64,000 bases of DNA from Kocuria sp. cx-455 (GCF_014698015.1 NZ_JACXBS010000004.1:22007-86006), one strand, 5' to 3'; numbered from the stretch's first letter, positions 26,662 to 36,298 are shown. Made by a program: numbers and translations. The notes: generated by a model not told the origin, from the sequence alone.

Positions 26662-28311
26662 ATGACTGAATCTCACCGCCCCGAAGACTCCCAACACCGT
26701 GCTCCGGTGAACTCCGGAGAGCCCTCGGGTGCCGATCTCGAAGACGTCGTCGCCAGGGTCCTGGCTCGCGCCCGTGCCCAGCAAGAACCGGCCATCTTCC
26801 GAGACGCCGCAGAGGACGCGTCCGAGCATCGCCGCGACACCCTGGGCCGCGCCCGAGAGCTCCACGACGAAGATCCGCACTTCTCCGACGCCGACGGCGA
26901 GCAGCAAGACCTCGCCGAACGTCACGCCCTGCGCCGTGTTGCCGGGCTGTCCACCGAACTCGAAGACGTCACCGAGGTCGAATACCGCCAGCTGCGGCTG
27001 GAACGAGTGGTACTGGCGGGGCTGTGGTCCGCGGGAACGCTCGGAGACGCTGAGAACTCACTGCGCGAACTGGCCGCGCTCGCGGAGACTGCCGGTTCGG
27101 AGGTCATGGACGGAATGCTCCAGCGTCGCGTGACTCCGGACCCCGGCACGTACCTGGGGTCGGGCAAGGCAATCGAACTGCGAGACGTCGTTGCGGCGAC
27201 CGGTGCTGACACCGTGGTCGTGGACGCCGAGCTCGCACCCTCACAGCGCCGCGCCCTGGAGGACGTTGTCAAGGTCAAGGTCATTGATCGCACCGGCCTG
27301 ATCCTGGACATTTTCGCCCAGCACGCCAAGTCCAAGGAGGGCAAGGCCCAGGTCGAATTGGCCCAGCTGGAATACATGCTTCCCCGCCTGCGCGGCTGGG
27401 GTGAGTCCCTGTCCCGTCAGGCCGGTGGTCGTGCGGCGGCCGGTGAGGGCATCGGTTCCCGCGGTCCGGGTGAAACCAAGATCGAGCTCGACCGGCGCAG
27501 GATCCGCCAGCGCATGTCCAAACTCCGTCGCGAGATCGAGGCCATGAAACCGGCCCGTGAAACCAAGCGGCTCAACCGCAAACGTTTTTCGGTGCCGTCC
27601 GTGGCCATTGCCGGCTACACCAACGCCGGGAAGTCGTCGCTGCTCAACCGCCTCACGGACGCCGGTGTGCTCGTGGAGAACGCGCTGTTCGCCACGCTGG
27701 ATCCCACCGTGCGCAAGGCGGAAACCCCGGACGGCATCGGCTACACGCTCTCGGACACCGTGGGTTTCGTGCGCTCGCTGCCCACTCAATTGGTCGAAGC
27801 CTTCCGCTCCACGCTGGAGGAAGTCGCCGACGCGGACGTGATCGTCCACGTGGTGGATGCCTCTCACCCGGACCCCGAGGGTCAGCTCAAAGCCGTCCGC
27901 GACGTCCTCACGGACGTGGGCGCGACCGACATCCCGGAAATCGTGGCTCTCAACAAGGCTGACGTCGCGGATCCCGTGGTGCTGGGTCGACTCCTCAACC
28001 ATGAGAGCCCTTCCGTGGCCGTCTCCGCTCGAACGGGAGAGGGCATTGCGGATCTCAAACAGCTGATCTCACGGGCCATTCCCCGTCCGGATCACGAACT
28101 GGATCTGCTGATTCCCTACGTTCACGGTGAGGTGGTCTCGCGGCTGCACGCCCAGGACGCGGAGATCCTGCGCACGGAACACACCGAGGACGGCACCCGC
28201 CTGCGAGTGCGCGTGCGGGGGAGCCTTGTCGCGGAACTCGAGCCGTACCGGCTAGGAGCGGCGCCATCGGGGGACACCGACAAGCCCGAACCCGGCGTGG
28301 AAACCGCATAG
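26662..28311 (+). CDS. hflX: GTPase HflX
   Basis: HflX is a ribosome-associated GTPase that splits stalled or heat-damaged 70S ribosomes; in mycobacteria it also affects macrolide tolerance. After a ~90-residue charged N-terminal extension come the HflX domain (GTYLGSGKAIEL, AELAPSQRRALED), the coiled-coil RRRIRQRMSKLRREIE, and the G domain with GYTNAGKSSLLNRL (G1), DTVGFVRSLP (G3) and LNKAD (G4). The ATG at 26662 with AAGGA just upstream is chosen; a TTG at 26644 is possible. Product 549 aa. The next gene begins 2 nt after its stop. Confidence 0.94.
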   Translation: MTESHRPEDSQHRAPVNSGEPSGADLEDVVARVLARARAQQEPAIFRDAAEDASEHRRDTLGRARELHDEDPHFSDADGEQQDLAERHALRRVAGLSTELEDVTEVEYRQLRLERVVLAGLWSAGTLGDAENSLRELAALAETAGSEVMDGMLQRRVTPDPGTYLGSGKAIELRDVVAATGADTVVVDAELAPSQRRALEDVVKVKVIDRTGLILDIFAQHAKSKEGKAQVELAQLEYMLPRLRGWGESLSRQAGGRAAAGEGIGSRGPGETKIELDRRRIRQRMSKLRREIEAMKPARETKRLNRKRFSVPSVAIAGYTNAGKSSLLNRLTDAGVLVENALFATLDPTVRKAETPDGIGYTLSDTVGFVRSLPTQLVEAFRSTLEEVADADVIVHVVDASHPDPEGQLKAVRDVLTDVGATDIPEIVALNKADVADPVVLGRLLNHESPSVAVSARTGEGIADLKQLISRAIPRPDHELDLLIPYVHGEVVSRLHAQDAEILRTEHTEDGTRLRVRVRGSLVAELEPYRLGAAPSGDTDKPEPGVETA

Positions 28312-28313
28312 GT

Positions 28314-30374
28314 ATGGCAGACCCGTTCATTGACGAGACCGGGCGGGACATTTCGGACATTCGGCCCGAAACCCTGCCCGGAGCCGAGGATTCCCTCGCG
28401 CTCCTGGACGCCGCCGTGACCGCCATGGGTGGGCAGCGGCGGGAGGGACAGCGGTTCATGACCGCCAAGGTGGCCGAGGCGCTGGACTCGCGCAAGCACC
28501 TGCTGGTTCAAGCGGGCACGGGCACGGGCAAATCGCTCGCCTACCTGGTTCCGGTGTTCGAACACGCTCAGACCGCTGACAAGCCCGTGATCATTTCCAC
28601 GGCAACCTTGGCGCTGCAGTCGCAGGTCACCGGCCGTGACGTGCCGCGCGTGCTCGACGCCGTCGAGGAACACCTGGAGCACCGGCCCAACGTCGCGCTG
28701 CTCAAGGGTCGCTCGAATTACGCGTGCCTGCACAAAATAGGCGGTGGTTACCCCACCGACGACGACGCCGCTCTGTTCCATCTCGCCGAGCCGGCCGGTT
28801 CCGCCCGGACCGGTGACACCGCGGTGGGTAAGTTGGGCCAGCAGGTCAAGCGACTGCGGGAATGGGTCGAGTCCACCGAGACCGGTGACCGTGACGATGT
28901 GCAGCCCGGTGTCTCCGATGCGGCCTGGCGGCAGGTGTCCGTCACCGCGCGCGAATGCATCGGACGCAAATGCCCCCTGATCGAGGAATGCTTTGCGGAG
29001 AAGGCGCGGTTGGCCGCCGGCGAGGCGGATGTGGTGATCACCAATCACGCGTTATTGGCCATCAACGCTTTCGAGGGATTGGCCGTGTTGCCCGAACACG
29101 ACGTGGTGGTCGTGGACGAGGCTCACGAATTGCAGGACCGAGTGACCGGGGCGGTCACGGGCGCGCTGTCCGGTGCGGCCGTGCGAGCCGCTGCCAGCGG
29201 GGTGCGCAAGCACACCGCCGCTGCGCACGAAGACTTGGACAAGACCGCGGACGCCTTCGACCGCGCGTTCAACGGTGATCCGAACGGGCTGCTACCGCGA
29301 GGCTTCACCGAGGAGCAGGTCTATGCGGTGCGCGGCGTTCAGGACGCTGCCCGCGCCGGGCTCAGTGCCACCAAGGGTGATTCCAACGCGGAGGACGCCG
29401 GCCGACATGCCGCGCGTTCCCGGCTGTCGGAACTTCTGGACACCGCCGATCGGATGCTCGGTGCCAATACGGATCACGATGTCCTCTGGATCTCCCGGGT
29501 GGGCCGCTGGGACCAGTCCTCCGGGTATGTGTCCCCGGATGCGGGGGAGCCGGCAACCCTGAACATTGCTCCGCTCAGTGTGGCTGGTGCCCTTCGAGAA
29601 GGACTCTTCGACGGCCGGACGGTGGTGCTGACGTCGGCCACCCTGGCGGTGGGTTCGTCGTTCTCATCCGTGGCCGGTGCGCTCGGCCTGCAGGGCGCGG
29701 GGGCCCCACCGTGGCGCGGTGTGGACGTGGGAAGCCCGTTCAACTACCCCAAGCAGGGGATCCTGTACGTTGCGCGGCACTTGCCCAAACCGGGCCGGGG
29801 CGTGTCCTCGGACCAGTTGGCGGAACTGGCCGAATTGCTCAGGGCCTCCAACGGTGGCGCCCTGGGGCTGTTCTCATCCCGCCGCGCCGCCGAAGAGGCC
29901 GCCGAGAAGTTGCGTGAGGTGATCGACACCGAGATCCTCTGCCAGGGTGAGGCGTCCTTGCCGTCCCTGGTGAAGGAGTTCACCGATGACCCGGCTGCCA
30001 GCCTGTTCGGGACCATGAGCCTGTGGCAGGGGGTGGACGTGCCCGGCAACTCATGTCGTTTGGTCGTGATCGACCGGATCCCGTTCCCACGGCCGGACGA
30101 CCCGCTGGGAACCGCCCGCACCCGTGCGACCGAACGGGCGGGCGGCAACGGGTTCATGGCCGTATCGGCAACGCACGCGGCGGTGAAACTTGCGCAGGGC
30201 GCGGGACGCCTCATTCGTTCAAGTAACGACCGCGGCGTGGTGGCCGTTCTGGATTCGCGACTCGCGACGGCGCGCTACGGCACGTTCCTGACCAAGTCCC
30301 TGCCGCCGCTGTGGCCGACTGCGGACAAAGCCACGGTCCTGGGCGCACTGAAGCGGTTGAGCAGCTCGCAGTAG
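28314..30374 (+). CDS. DinG/XPD-type ATP-dependent DNA helicase
   Basis: A superfamily 2 iron-sulphur helicase of the DinG/XPD group, 686 residues. Walker A is AGTGTGKS near 62-69 and the DEAH box is VVVDEAHEL near 265-273. The four cluster Cys are visible: one in NYACLHK and three in RECIGRKCPLIEECF, matching the 4Fe-4S domain. Helicase motifs V and VI appear as SLWQGVDVPG and QGAGRLIRS. Members unwind 5' tails, D-loops or R-loops. Start ATG 28314, 2 nt after hflX, so probably coupled. No SOS box precedes it, although lexA is the next gene on the opposite strand. Confidence 0.92.
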   Translation: MADPFIDETGRDISDIRPETLPGAEDSLALLDAAVTAMGGQRREGQRFMTAKVAEALDSRKHLLVQAGTGTGKSLAYLVPVFEHAQTADKPVIISTATLALQSQVTGRDVPRVLDAVEEHLEHRPNVALLKGRSNYACLHKIGGGYPTDDDAALFHLAEPAGSARTGDTAVGKLGQQVKRLREWVESTETGDRDDVQPGVSDAAWRQVSVTARECIGRKCPLIEECFAEKARLAAGEADVVITNHALLAINAFEGLAVLPEHDVVVVDEAHELQDRVTGAVTGALSGAAVRAAASGVRKHTAAAHEDLDKTADAFDRAFNGDPNGLLPRGFTEEQVYAVRGVQDAARAGLSATKGDSNAEDAGRHAARSRLSELLDTADRMLGANTDHDVLWISRVGRWDQSSGYVSPDAGEPATLNIAPLSVAGALREGLFDGRTVVLTSATLAVGSSFSSVAGALGLQGAGAPPWRGVDVGSPFNYPKQGILYVARHLPKPGRGVSSDQLAELAELLRASNGGALGLFSSRRAAEEAAEKLREVIDTEILCQGEASLPSLVKEFTDDPAASLFGTMSLWQGVDVPGNSCRLVVIDRIPFPRPDDPLGTARTRATERAGGNGFMAVSATHAAVKLAQGAGRLIRSSNDRGVVAVLDSRLATARYGTFLTKSLPPLWPTADKATVLGALKRLSSSQ

Positions 30375-30438
30375 TCCCCCTGCCATGACCTGCCGGCAGG
30401 TTGGCGTCACGGATGAGGTGGGCGAACACCGGGGCGGA

Positions 30439-31188
30439 TCACAGGGAGCGGAAAACCGACACGACCTTGCCCATCACGGTGGCGTGATCGCCCAGGATGG
30501 GTTCGTACTGCGTGTTCTGGGGCAACAACCACGTGTGTCCGTCGCGTTGCCGGAAAGTTTTCACCGTGGCCTCGTCGTCCAGTAAAGCCGCCACGATCTC
30601 ACCGTTGACCGCCGTGTTCTGCTGGCGCACCACGACCCAGTCGCCGTCGCAAATGGCGGCATCGATCATGGAGTCACCCGAGACCTTCAGCATGAACAGG
30701 TCACCGTGACCCACGAACTCGCGCGGGATGGAGAACACGTCTTCGACCGACTGCTCAGCCGTGATGGGACCACCGGCGGCGATTCGCCCGACCAGGGGCA
30801 CCGATGCCATGGCGCCGTCTGAACTGCTCGCGGGCAACTGATTGATGTTGTGCACCGAGCCGGTGGATGACGTGGCAGCCGGCTCCGCAGTGTGGGTCTC
30901 ACCCACTTCCCGGGCCAGTTCGGCCTCGGAGAGGGGACGCAGAACTTCCATGGCGCGGGGGCGCCGCGGGTCCCTGCGGATGTACCCCAGCTTTTCCAAC
31001 TGACCCAGCTGATGGGTCACGCTCGACAGGGACGCCAGGCCCACGACGTCGCCAATCTCGCGCATGGACGGCGGGTAGCCGCGCTCACCGATGGATCGTT
31101 GCACCGCGCCCAGAATGGTGCGCTGGCGAGCGGTCAGTGGCCGCTGTGAACGCGTGGACTCCGAACCGGAGGGGGAAGGTGTGCTCAC
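30439..31188 (-). CDS. lexA: LexA repressor
   Basis: The SOS master repressor, inactivated by RecA-stimulated self-cleavage. With the GTG start at 31188 ([10 protein letters not shown]) it has 249 residues. The winged-helix DNA-binding part is at about 15-85 ([33 protein letters not shown] is split over two helices). The cleavage bond is Ala138-Gly139 in RIAAGG, and the dyad is Ser173 (GDSM) and Lys210 (ATVKTF). The GTG is preceded by AAAGGA at 9 nt; an ATG at 31227 lacks such a site. Two SOS boxes lie upstream between lexA and the divergent LysM gene. Convergent with the helicase, with a palindrome ACCTGCCGGCAGGT at 30388-30401 in the gap. Confidence 0.96.
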   Translation of the reverse strand: MSTPSPSGSESTRSQRPLTARQRTILGAVQRSIGERGYPPSMREIGDVVGLASLSSVTHQLGQLEKLGYIRRDPRRPRAMEVLRPLSEAELAREVGETHTAEPAATSSTGSVHNINQLPASSSDGAMASVPLVGRIAAGGPITAEQSVEDVFSIPREFVGHGDLFMLKVSGDSMIDAAICDGDWVVVRQQNTAVNGEIVAALLDDEATVKTFRQRDGHTWLLPQNTQYEPILGDHATVMGKVVSVFRSL

Positions 31189-31339
31189 GAGTTGGGGTCC
31201 TTTCACCGTTTTCCACCGCGGAATCAACCGCGAGGTATGCCGTACCCGCCGAGTTCGATCCGGCCGCTTATGCGTGTCGGAGCTGGTCGATCAACTAGTA
31301 CGGCTGTCGCTTAAAGACTAGTGCCCCCGGAGTGAGGAC

Positions 31340-31355
31340 TCAAACACATGTTCGA
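31340..31355. promoter_or_regulatory. LexA (SOS) box 1 in the lexA/LysM divergent region
   Basis: TCAAACACATGTTCGA matches TCGAACNNNNGTTCGA at all but one specified position. It is 151 bp from the lexA start and 139 bp from the LysM gene, and most likely serves lexA autoregulation. Confidence 0.8.
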
Positions 31356-31406
31356 TTTTTCTCTCGACAAGGTTCGTACACCCGTGCTAGAACTTAACTC
31401 CGGTAT

Positions 31407-31422
31407 TCGAAAACGTGTTCTA
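31407..31422. promoter_or_regulatory. LexA (SOS) box 2 in the lexA/LysM divergent region
   Basis: TCGAAAACGTGTTCTA keeps 10 of the 12 specified positions of TCGAACNNNNGTTCGA. It lies 72 bp before the LysM gene and probably controls that gene. An incomplete GTTCGAAC element at 31438-31445 is nearby. Confidence 0.65.
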
Positions 31423-31494
31423 ACACCGGGAAGAGGGTTCGAACACCCCGCCGCTGTATCCCGCGGTCACCGGAGAGATCACCAGGAGGTTGCC

Positions 31495-31854
31495 ATGACC
31501 ACACGCATCTTGCCCACCAGCGCTCGCAGCATTGCCCGCGCCCCCAAGCTCAATCTCACCCGCCGCGGGCGGCTCGTCTTCATTGGATTGCCCCTCATGA
31601 CGGGTGCCGCGGCACTATTGGTGGTCGCCGTCATCTTCTTACTGCCCACCACGGTTCAGGCCACCAGCGACCCGGTGGGTGAACCGGTGACCCATACCGT
31701 GAGCGTTCAACCCGACCAATCGCTGTGGGAGATCGCATACGCCGCCGACCCGGCGCGCGACACCCGCGAGGTCATGGACGACATCGTGGAGCTCAACGAA
31801 TTGGCTTCCTCGGAGATCTCCGCCGGTCAACTGCTGGAGGTCCCCGCACGCTGA
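31495..31854 (+). CDS. LysM-domain membrane protein, SOS-linked (Rv2719c/DivS-like position)
   Basis: A 119-residue protein with a basic N-terminus, one transmembrane helix at about 27-50 and an extracytoplasmic LysM domain at about 66-118 (HTVSVQPDQSLWEIAYAADP ... ISAGQLLEVPAR). LysM binds peptidoglycan glycan chains. ATG 31495 is preceded by AGGAGG at good distance; the open frame upstream to 31348 runs through the SOS-box region. In mycobacteria and corynebacteria the gene divergent from lexA (Rv2719c, divS) is an SOS-induced suppressor of cell division. Position, size, topology and the SOS boxes all fit that role, which remains an inference here. Confidence 0.85.
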   Translation: MTTRILPTSARSIARAPKLNLTRRGRLVFIGLPLMTGAAALLVVAVIFLLPTTVQATSDPVGEPVTHTVSVQPDQSLWEIAYAADPARDTREVMDDIVELNELASSEISAGQLLEVPAR

Positions 31855-31879
31855 ATCGTGCGCAGGCCTCCCCGGCGCT

Positions 31880-31885
31880 TAAGCT
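31880..31885 (+). promoter_or_regulatory. Leaderless-type -10 box of hisC
   Basis: TAAGCT ends 6 nt before the hisC GTG (31892). The intervening AGGGGA directly abuts the start codon, too close to act as a Shine-Dalgarno sequence. Confidence 0.5.
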
Positions 31886-31891
31886 AGGGGA

Positions 31892-32995
31892 GTGAGCCAA
31901 AATCTCGATCGTTTAGAAGCCCTGCCCCTGCGTGAGAACCTCCGGGGCATGTCCCCGTACGGTGCCCCCCAACTCGATGTTGCGGTGGCACTCAACACGA
32001 ACGAGAACACCCATCCCGTTCCACAGCCGGTGGTGGACGCCATCTCCAAGCGCGTTTCGCAGGCCGCCGGGCAGCTCAATCGCTACCCCGATCGGGAGTT
32101 CACGGAACTTCGCACCGCCCTCGCCGGCTATCTGGGACACGGACTGAGGGCGGAAAACCTCTGGGCCGCCAACGGGTCCAACGAGATCTTGCAACAAATC
32201 CTGCAGGCCTTCGGGGGCCCCGGCCGCTCGGTTCTCACGTTCGTCCCGACCTACTCCATGTACCCGCTGCTCGCCTCCGGCACCGGCACCGAGTTCATAG
32301 CGGGCCGGCGTGCAAAGGACTTCACGTTGTCGGCCGGGTCCGCGGCGCAGCAGGTTCGTGAGCACGCCCCGAACATCGTGTTCCTGTGCTCACCCAATAA
32401 CCCCACCGGTACCGCGCTGGGCCTGGACGTGGTTCACGCCGTGTACGAGGCCGCCGCCGAGACCAATTCCATGGTCATTGTGGACGAGGCCTATGCGGAA
32501 TTCGCACGATTCGGCACGCCGTCAGCCTTGACCCTGCTCGAAGGTCGCCCTCGGCTGGTCGTCACCCGCACCATGAGCAAGGCGTTTGCCCTAGCCGGCG
32601 CCCGGCTGGGCTATTTCGCCGCGGCCCCCGAGGTCACGGACGCCATTCGTTTGGTGCGATTGCCCTATCACCTTTCCGCCGTCAGCCAGGCCACAGCGCT
32701 GGCGGCCCTCGAGCACCATGATGTCCTGCTCGCTACGGTGGAAGACATCAAGATGCAGCGGGACCGCATTGTGGATGACCTCAAACGCCTGGGTTTCGAA
32801 CCCGCGGAATCCGATTCCAACTTCGTGTTCTTCGGCGGTATGGAGGACGCCCACCGGATGTGGCAGAACCTCCTGGACCAAGGGGTTCTAGTGCGCGACG
32901 TGGGGATCCCCGGCCACCTGCGGGTCACCGCGGGCACCGAGGATGAGACCACCGCCTTCCTGACCGCGGTGGAGAACTACCTGCACCACGAGTGA
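31892..32995 (+). CDS. hisC: Histidinol-phosphate aminotransferase
   Basis: A PLP enzyme converting imidazole-acetol phosphate to histidinol phosphate, fold-type I, 367 residues. The Schiff-base Lys is residue 230 in [17 protein letters not shown]. Other marks are [22 protein letters not shown] and VDEAYAEF. The start is GTG 31892 with a leaderless-type promoter. hisD, which precedes hisC in many actinobacterial his operons, is not upstream here; the LysM gene takes that place. hisB follows after 115 bp with its own apparent promoter. Confidence 0.95.
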   Translation: MSQNLDRLEALPLRENLRGMSPYGAPQLDVAVALNTNENTHPVPQPVVDAISKRVSQAAGQLNRYPDREFTELRTALAGYLGHGLRAENLWAANGSNEILQQILQAFGGPGRSVLTFVPTYSMYPLLASGTGTEFIAGRRAKDFTLSAGSAAQQVREHAPNIVFLCSPNNPTGTALGLDVVHAVYEAAAETNSMVIVDEAYAEFARFGTPSALTLLEGRPRLVVTRTMSKAFALAGARLGYFAAAPEVTDAIRLVRLPYHLSAVSQATALAALEHHDVLLATVEDIKMQRDRIVDDLKRLGFEPAESDSNFVFFGGMEDAHRMWQNLLDQGVLVRDVGIPGHLRVTAGTEDETTAFLTAVENYLHHE

Positions 32996-33047
32996 GCGGC
33001 GGGGGAGTCATCCGACGGTCACCGGGCAGGCGCGCCGGACCGCCCAC

Positions 33048-33053
33048 TAGACT
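33048..33053 (+). promoter_or_regulatory. -10 hexamer TAGACT upstream of hisB
   Basis: TAGACT lies 57 bp before the hisB ATG in the 115-bp hisC-hisB gap, implying a leader of about 50 nt that carries GAGGAG. No clear -35 is seen. Confidence 0.45.
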
Positions 33054-33110
33054 GGACATCGCCGCTGTTTCCGGCGGGCACTTGTAGAAATCGAGGAGTC
33101 ACACCCCGTT

Positions 33111-33728
33111 ATGTCCCCAACCAACTCACCTCGTACCGCCGTGGTGGAACGCGTGACCAGCGAATCCACGGTGCGCGTAGAGCTGAACCTGGACGGTACC
33201 GGCCAGTCCACCATCGAGACCACGGTGCCCTTCTACAACCACATGCTGACGGCGTTGTCCAAGCACTCCCTGATCGACCTCACCGTGCAGGCCCACGGGG
33301 ACACCGACATCGACGTGCATCACACGGTCGAGGACACCGCCATTGTGCTCGGCGACGCCTTTCTGCGGGCACTCGGTGACAAGAGGGGCATCCGTCGTTT
33401 CGGACAGGCCACCATCCCCCTGGATGAGGCACTGGCTTCCGCGGTCGTGGACGTCTCGGGCCGCCCCTACGTGGTGCACACCGGTGAGCCGGAGGGTCAG
33501 CAGTACCACTTGATCGGTGGGCACTTCACCGGTTCCATGACCCGCCACGTCTTCGAGTCCTTCGCCCACCACGCCCAGTTGTGCCTGCACATCGACCTCA
33601 TCCGCGGCCGGGACCCGCACCACATCGTGGAAGCGCAGTTCAAGGCGCTGGCCCGCGCGTTGCGCGAGGCCGTGGAACCCGATTCCCGCATGGCTGACTC
33701 CATTCCATCCACCAAGGGAGCCTTGTGA
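33111..33728 (+). CDS. hisB: Imidazoleglycerol-phosphate dehydratase
   Basis: The manganese enzyme of the sixth step of histidine synthesis, monofunctional as in most bacteria outside the enterics (no N-terminal phosphatase). 205 residues. Metal and active-site motifs are visible: [29 protein letters not shown] and, in the second half, [10 protein letters not shown]. The Lys/Glu tail SIPSTKGAL is family-typical. ATG 33111 follows GAGGAG at 11 nt. The stop overlaps the GTG of hisH. Histidinol-phosphate phosphatase must be encoded elsewhere. Confidence 0.96.
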   Translation: MSPTNSPRTAVVERVTSESTVRVELNLDGTGQSTIETTVPFYNHMLTALSKHSLIDLTVQAHGDTDIDVHHTVEDTAIVLGDAFLRALGDKRGIRRFGQATIPLDEALASAVVDVSGRPYVVHTGEPEGQQYHLIGGHFTGSMTRHVFESFAHHAQLCLHIDLIRGRDPHHIVEAQFKALARALREAVEPDSRMADSIPSTKGAL

Positions 33729-34450
33729 ACCCCGAGAACCCACAGGTGACCGACACCGAGCTGGCCCCGTGCGTCGTCGTTCTCGATTACGGCGCGGGCA
33801 ATGTGCATTCCGCCGTGCGAGCGCTTGAAGCTGCGGGAGCGAGGGTCAAGCTCAGTGCGGACCCGGAGGACGTCATGGACGCCGACGGGCTCGTGGTTCC
33901 GGGTGTGGGTGCGTTTGCGGCCGTGATGGCCGGATTGCGGTCGGTCCAGGCACCCCGGCTCATCGATCGCCGCTTGAGCGGTGGCCGTCCCGTTCTGGGT
34001 ATTTGCGTTGGGCTGCAGGTCATGTTCGATGAGGGTGTCGAGCACGGTGAGCGCTCGGACGGTCTGGCTCAGTGGCCGGGAACCGTGGAGCGGTTGAACG
34101 CTCCCGTGGTTCCTCACATGGGATGGAACACCGTGGAACCGCCGGAGGATTCGGTGCTCTTCAAGGGCATTGAGGACGAACGGTTCTACTTCGTGCATTC
34201 CTACGGTGTGCAGGATTGGGATTTCGATCAGACGATCGACCGCATGAGGGCACCCGGGGTCACATGGTCCGAGCACGGTGGCCCGTTCGTGGCCGCGGTG
34301 GAGAACGGTGCGTTGAGCGCCACGCAATTCCACCCGGAGAAGTCCTCGGCCGCGGGGATCGCCCTGCTGCGCAACTGGCTGGGCACACTGCCCCGAACCG
34401 GTCGCATGGCCGAGCGCATGCCCGTGCGAGGCGCGGAGGTCGAGAAGTGA
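33725..34450 (+). CDS. hisH: Imidazole glycerol phosphate synthase, glutaminase subunit
   Basis: HisH hydrolyses glutamine and passes ammonia to HisF. It is a class I glutamine amidotransferase of 241 residues with the nucleophile Cys94 in GICVGLQ and the His-Glu of the triad in FHPEKS. The oxyanion-strand motif VPGVGAF is near 58-64. The start is GTG 33725, overlapping the hisB stop as GTGA. The C-terminal ~20 residues ([16 protein letters not shown]) extend past the fold. The partner gene hisF is not in this window, since the order after hisA departs to an SseB-like gene. The stop overlaps the next small gene. Confidence 0.95.
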   Translation: MNPENPQVTDTELAPCVVVLDYGAGNVHSAVRALEAAGARVKLSADPEDVMDADGLVVPGVGAFAAVMAGLRSVQAPRLIDRRLSGGRPVLGICVGLQVMFDEGVEHGERSDGLAQWPGTVERLNAPVVPHMGWNTVEPPEDSVLFKGIEDERFYFVHSYGVQDWDFDQTIDRMRAPGVTWSEHGGPFVAAVENGALSATQFHPEKSSAAGIALLRNWLGTLPRTGRMAERMPVRGAEVEK

Positions 34451-34608
34451 CCTCTTCCATGTTGACCATGGTGCTGGGCGCGTTCTTCGTGGGCGGTGCG
34501 ATTTCCTTCCAACAGCAGAAGAAACCCCTCTGGTCCGTGCTGTTGCTGGCGATCATTGCCCTCGCGCTGGTCGGTTACGGCGCGTATTCCTGGATCACCT
34601 CCCTGTAG
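34447..34608 (+). CDS. Small two-helix membrane protein between hisH and hisA
   Basis: A 53-residue product beginning [17 protein letters not shown]. It has two hydrophobic segments (about 3-20 and 29-49) joined by a polar QQQKKP turn, and no other motif. The GTG start overlaps the hisH stop as GTGA, a typical coupled arrangement; a longer frame to 34216 lies inside hisH. From memory, a small membrane protein in this slot recurs in Micrococcaceae, but I know no function. It may be an uncharacterised membrane peptide that rides on his transcription. Confidence 0.65.
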   Translation: MTSSMLTMVLGAFFVGGAISFQQQKKPLWSVLLLAIIALALVGYGAYSWITSL

Positions 34609-34614
34609 TGTCCC

Positions 34615-34634
34615 GCCGCGGCCCGGGCCGCGGC
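34615..34634. repeat. 20-bp perfect palindrome before hisA
   Basis: GCCGCGGCCCGGGCCGCGGC reads identically on both strands. It lies 6 bp after the small membrane gene and 61 bp before hisA. It could form a hairpin with a tight loop or act as a transcription slow-down site; there is no T-run. Confidence 0.5.
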
Positions 34635-34695
34635 ACCCAGCGTGTACGTCGATGTTAAATTTTTCGCGCGGTACTCACCGCCGGTAAGGAGAACC

Positions 34696-35445
34696 ATGTC
34701 CCAGGACACCACCCCCCGTTTGGAATTACTGCCCGCCGTTGACGTGCAGGACGGCCAGGCCGTTCGCCTGGTGCAGGGTGAAGCCGGTTCGGAAACCGGT
34801 TACGGAGATCCCATGGAGGCAGCTCTCCAGTGGCAGGACGCCGGCGCGGAATGGCTGCACCTCGTTGATCTGGATGCGGCCTTCGGGCGCGGTGACAACA
34901 TCGACGTGTTGCGTCGCGTGGCGGAGCGGATCGAGATGAAGATCGAAATGTCCGGCGGTATTCGCGATGACGAGTCGCTTGAGCGGGTCCTGTCCTTGGA
35001 CCCGGCCCGCATCAACTTGGGTACGGCCGCATTGGAGAACCCCGAGTGGACCCGGCGCGTGATTGCCGAGCACGGAGACGTGATTGCCGTGGGCCTGGAC
35101 GTTCGAGGGACCACGCTGGCTGCTCGCGGCTGGACCAAGGAGGGCGGCGACCTCTGGGAGGTCCTGGATCGCCTCGAGGCCGATGGCTGCTCCCGCTACG
35201 TGGTCACGGACGTCACCAAGGACGGAACGCTCAAGGGGCCGAACGTGGATCTGCTGGCCGAGGTCGCTCGCCGTACCGACAAGCCCGTGGTCGCCTCCGG
35301 CGGTGTGTCCTCCCTGGCGGACATTGCCGCGCTGCGCGAGCTCGTCCCCGTCGGTGTCGAGGGCGCGATCGTGGGCAAGGCCCTCTACGCCGGCAAGTTC
35401 ACGCTTCCCGAAGCCCTGGACGTGGCCGGTCGCCCGAATGCCTGA
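34696..35445 (+). CDS. hisA: Bifunctional HisA/TrpF isomerase (PriA)
   Basis: A TIM-barrel isomerase converting ProFAR to PRFAR; the actinobacterial PriA form also does the TrpF step of tryptophan synthesis. Catalytic Asp are in [10 protein letters not shown] (residue 16) and in [14 protein letters not shown] in the second half; phosphate-binding glycines occur in MSGGIRDD and VASGGVSS. The ATG at 34696 gives [10 protein letters not shown] and has AAGGAG 6 nt upstream; the open frame to 34642 has no such support. 249 residues. No trpF is in the window, which fits but does not prove bifunctionality. The stop overlaps the SseB-like start. Confidence 0.94.
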   Translation: MSQDTTPRLELLPAVDVQDGQAVRLVQGEAGSETGYGDPMEAALQWQDAGAEWLHLVDLDAAFGRGDNIDVLRRVAERIEMKIEMSGGIRDDESLERVLSLDPARINLGTAALENPEWTRRVIAEHGDVIAVGLDVRGTTLAARGWTKEGGDLWEVLDRLEADGCSRYVVTDVTKDGTLKGPNVDLLAEVARRTDKPVVASGGVSSLADIAALRELVPVGVEGAIVGKALYAGKFTLPEALDVAGRPNA

Positions 35446-36298
35446 CGGTTCTTCCTCCCCACATCTGCCCGCCCACATCGCCGCGCAGTTGCGCTCGGCC
35501 GGCGGCGCCCAGGACACGGGCGGCCAGGCATGGGAGGGCCGCAACCTGGGGGAGGGCACCAGCCACACACACCTGTTCCCGGACGACGACGGCGCCTCGG
35601 CACCCGCGGTCGCCTCCGCCTTGACGGCGTGGCGCGGCGGGCACGCCTCCGAAACGGCAGTCATTGCCGCGCTACCCGGTAGCAGGGTGTTCGTCCCGAT
35701 CGTGGCCGAGGTCTCGCACTCCCAGATCACGGACCACGGACTCGTGTCCGACAAGGAAGCGGACATGGCCCTCGTGAGTTTGCGGACCGCGGACGGGCGC
35801 AAGGCCCTCCCGGTGTTCACCGCGGTGGACGAACTGTCCGCGTGGAACCCCGACGCGCGACCTGTCGCGGTGGACATCCGCAGGGCCGCACTGTCCGCGG
35901 TGCAGGACGGCTCGGACCTCTTGGTGGTGAACCCTGCCTCCGACCCGGCCTTCGTGGTGCGTCGCCCGGCCATGTGGTGCATCGCGAAGGACACGCCGTG
36001 GACGCCGTCGTACGCGGACCTCGCCGTGGACGATGCCGTACTGCGCGCGGCACTGGGCATGGACGGTATCGTGTCCGCGCGCACCGAACCCGGGTCCGGA
36101 ATCCACGGACGCCGCTCCGACGGGGTGATGCTGGACGGCGGGGCGACCGGGCCCGAACTCGTGATCGTGTTGCAGCTGACACCCGGACTGACCCGGGAAA
36201 AAGTTCAGGCCACGATCGACCTGTACCAGCAGAAGCTGGCTACCGAGCCGATCATGGCCGAGAACGTGGATTCCTTGGGACTGCGCCTGACCGCTTAG
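35438..36298 (+). CDS. SseB-family protein
   Basis: A soluble 286-residue protein with an SseB-type domain: [31 protein letters not shown] at about 50-85 is split here into its helix and strand parts, and [21 protein letters not shown] at about 110-130 forms the SseB core. The C-terminal half has a second domain ending in [10 protein letters not shown]. SseB-domain proteins in actinobacteria have no settled function. The ATG at 35438 overlaps the hisA stop by 8 nt; a longer frame back to 35084 lies in another frame of hisA and is rejected. Its stop TAG overlaps the stop of the convergent DUF1844 gene (TTAG). Confidence 0.82.
   Translation: MPDGSSSPHLPAHIAAQLRSAGGAQDTGGQAWEGRNLGEGTSHTHLFPDDDGASAPAVASALTAWRGGHASETAVIAALPGSRVFVPIVAEVSHSQITDHGLVSDKEADMALVSLRTADGRKALPVFTAVDELSAWNPDARPVAVDIRRAALSAVQDGSDLLVVNPASDPAFVVRRPAMWCIAKDTPWTPSYADLAVDDAVLRAALGMDGIVSARTEPGSGIHGRRSDGVMLDGGATGPELVIVLQLTPGLTREKVQATIDLYQQKLATEPIMAENVDSLGLRLTA

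Noticed and set aside
35084..35437. N-terminal extension of the SseB-like protein
   Set aside because: It reads hisA in another frame and is low-complexity; the ATG at 35438 gives a normal coupled start.
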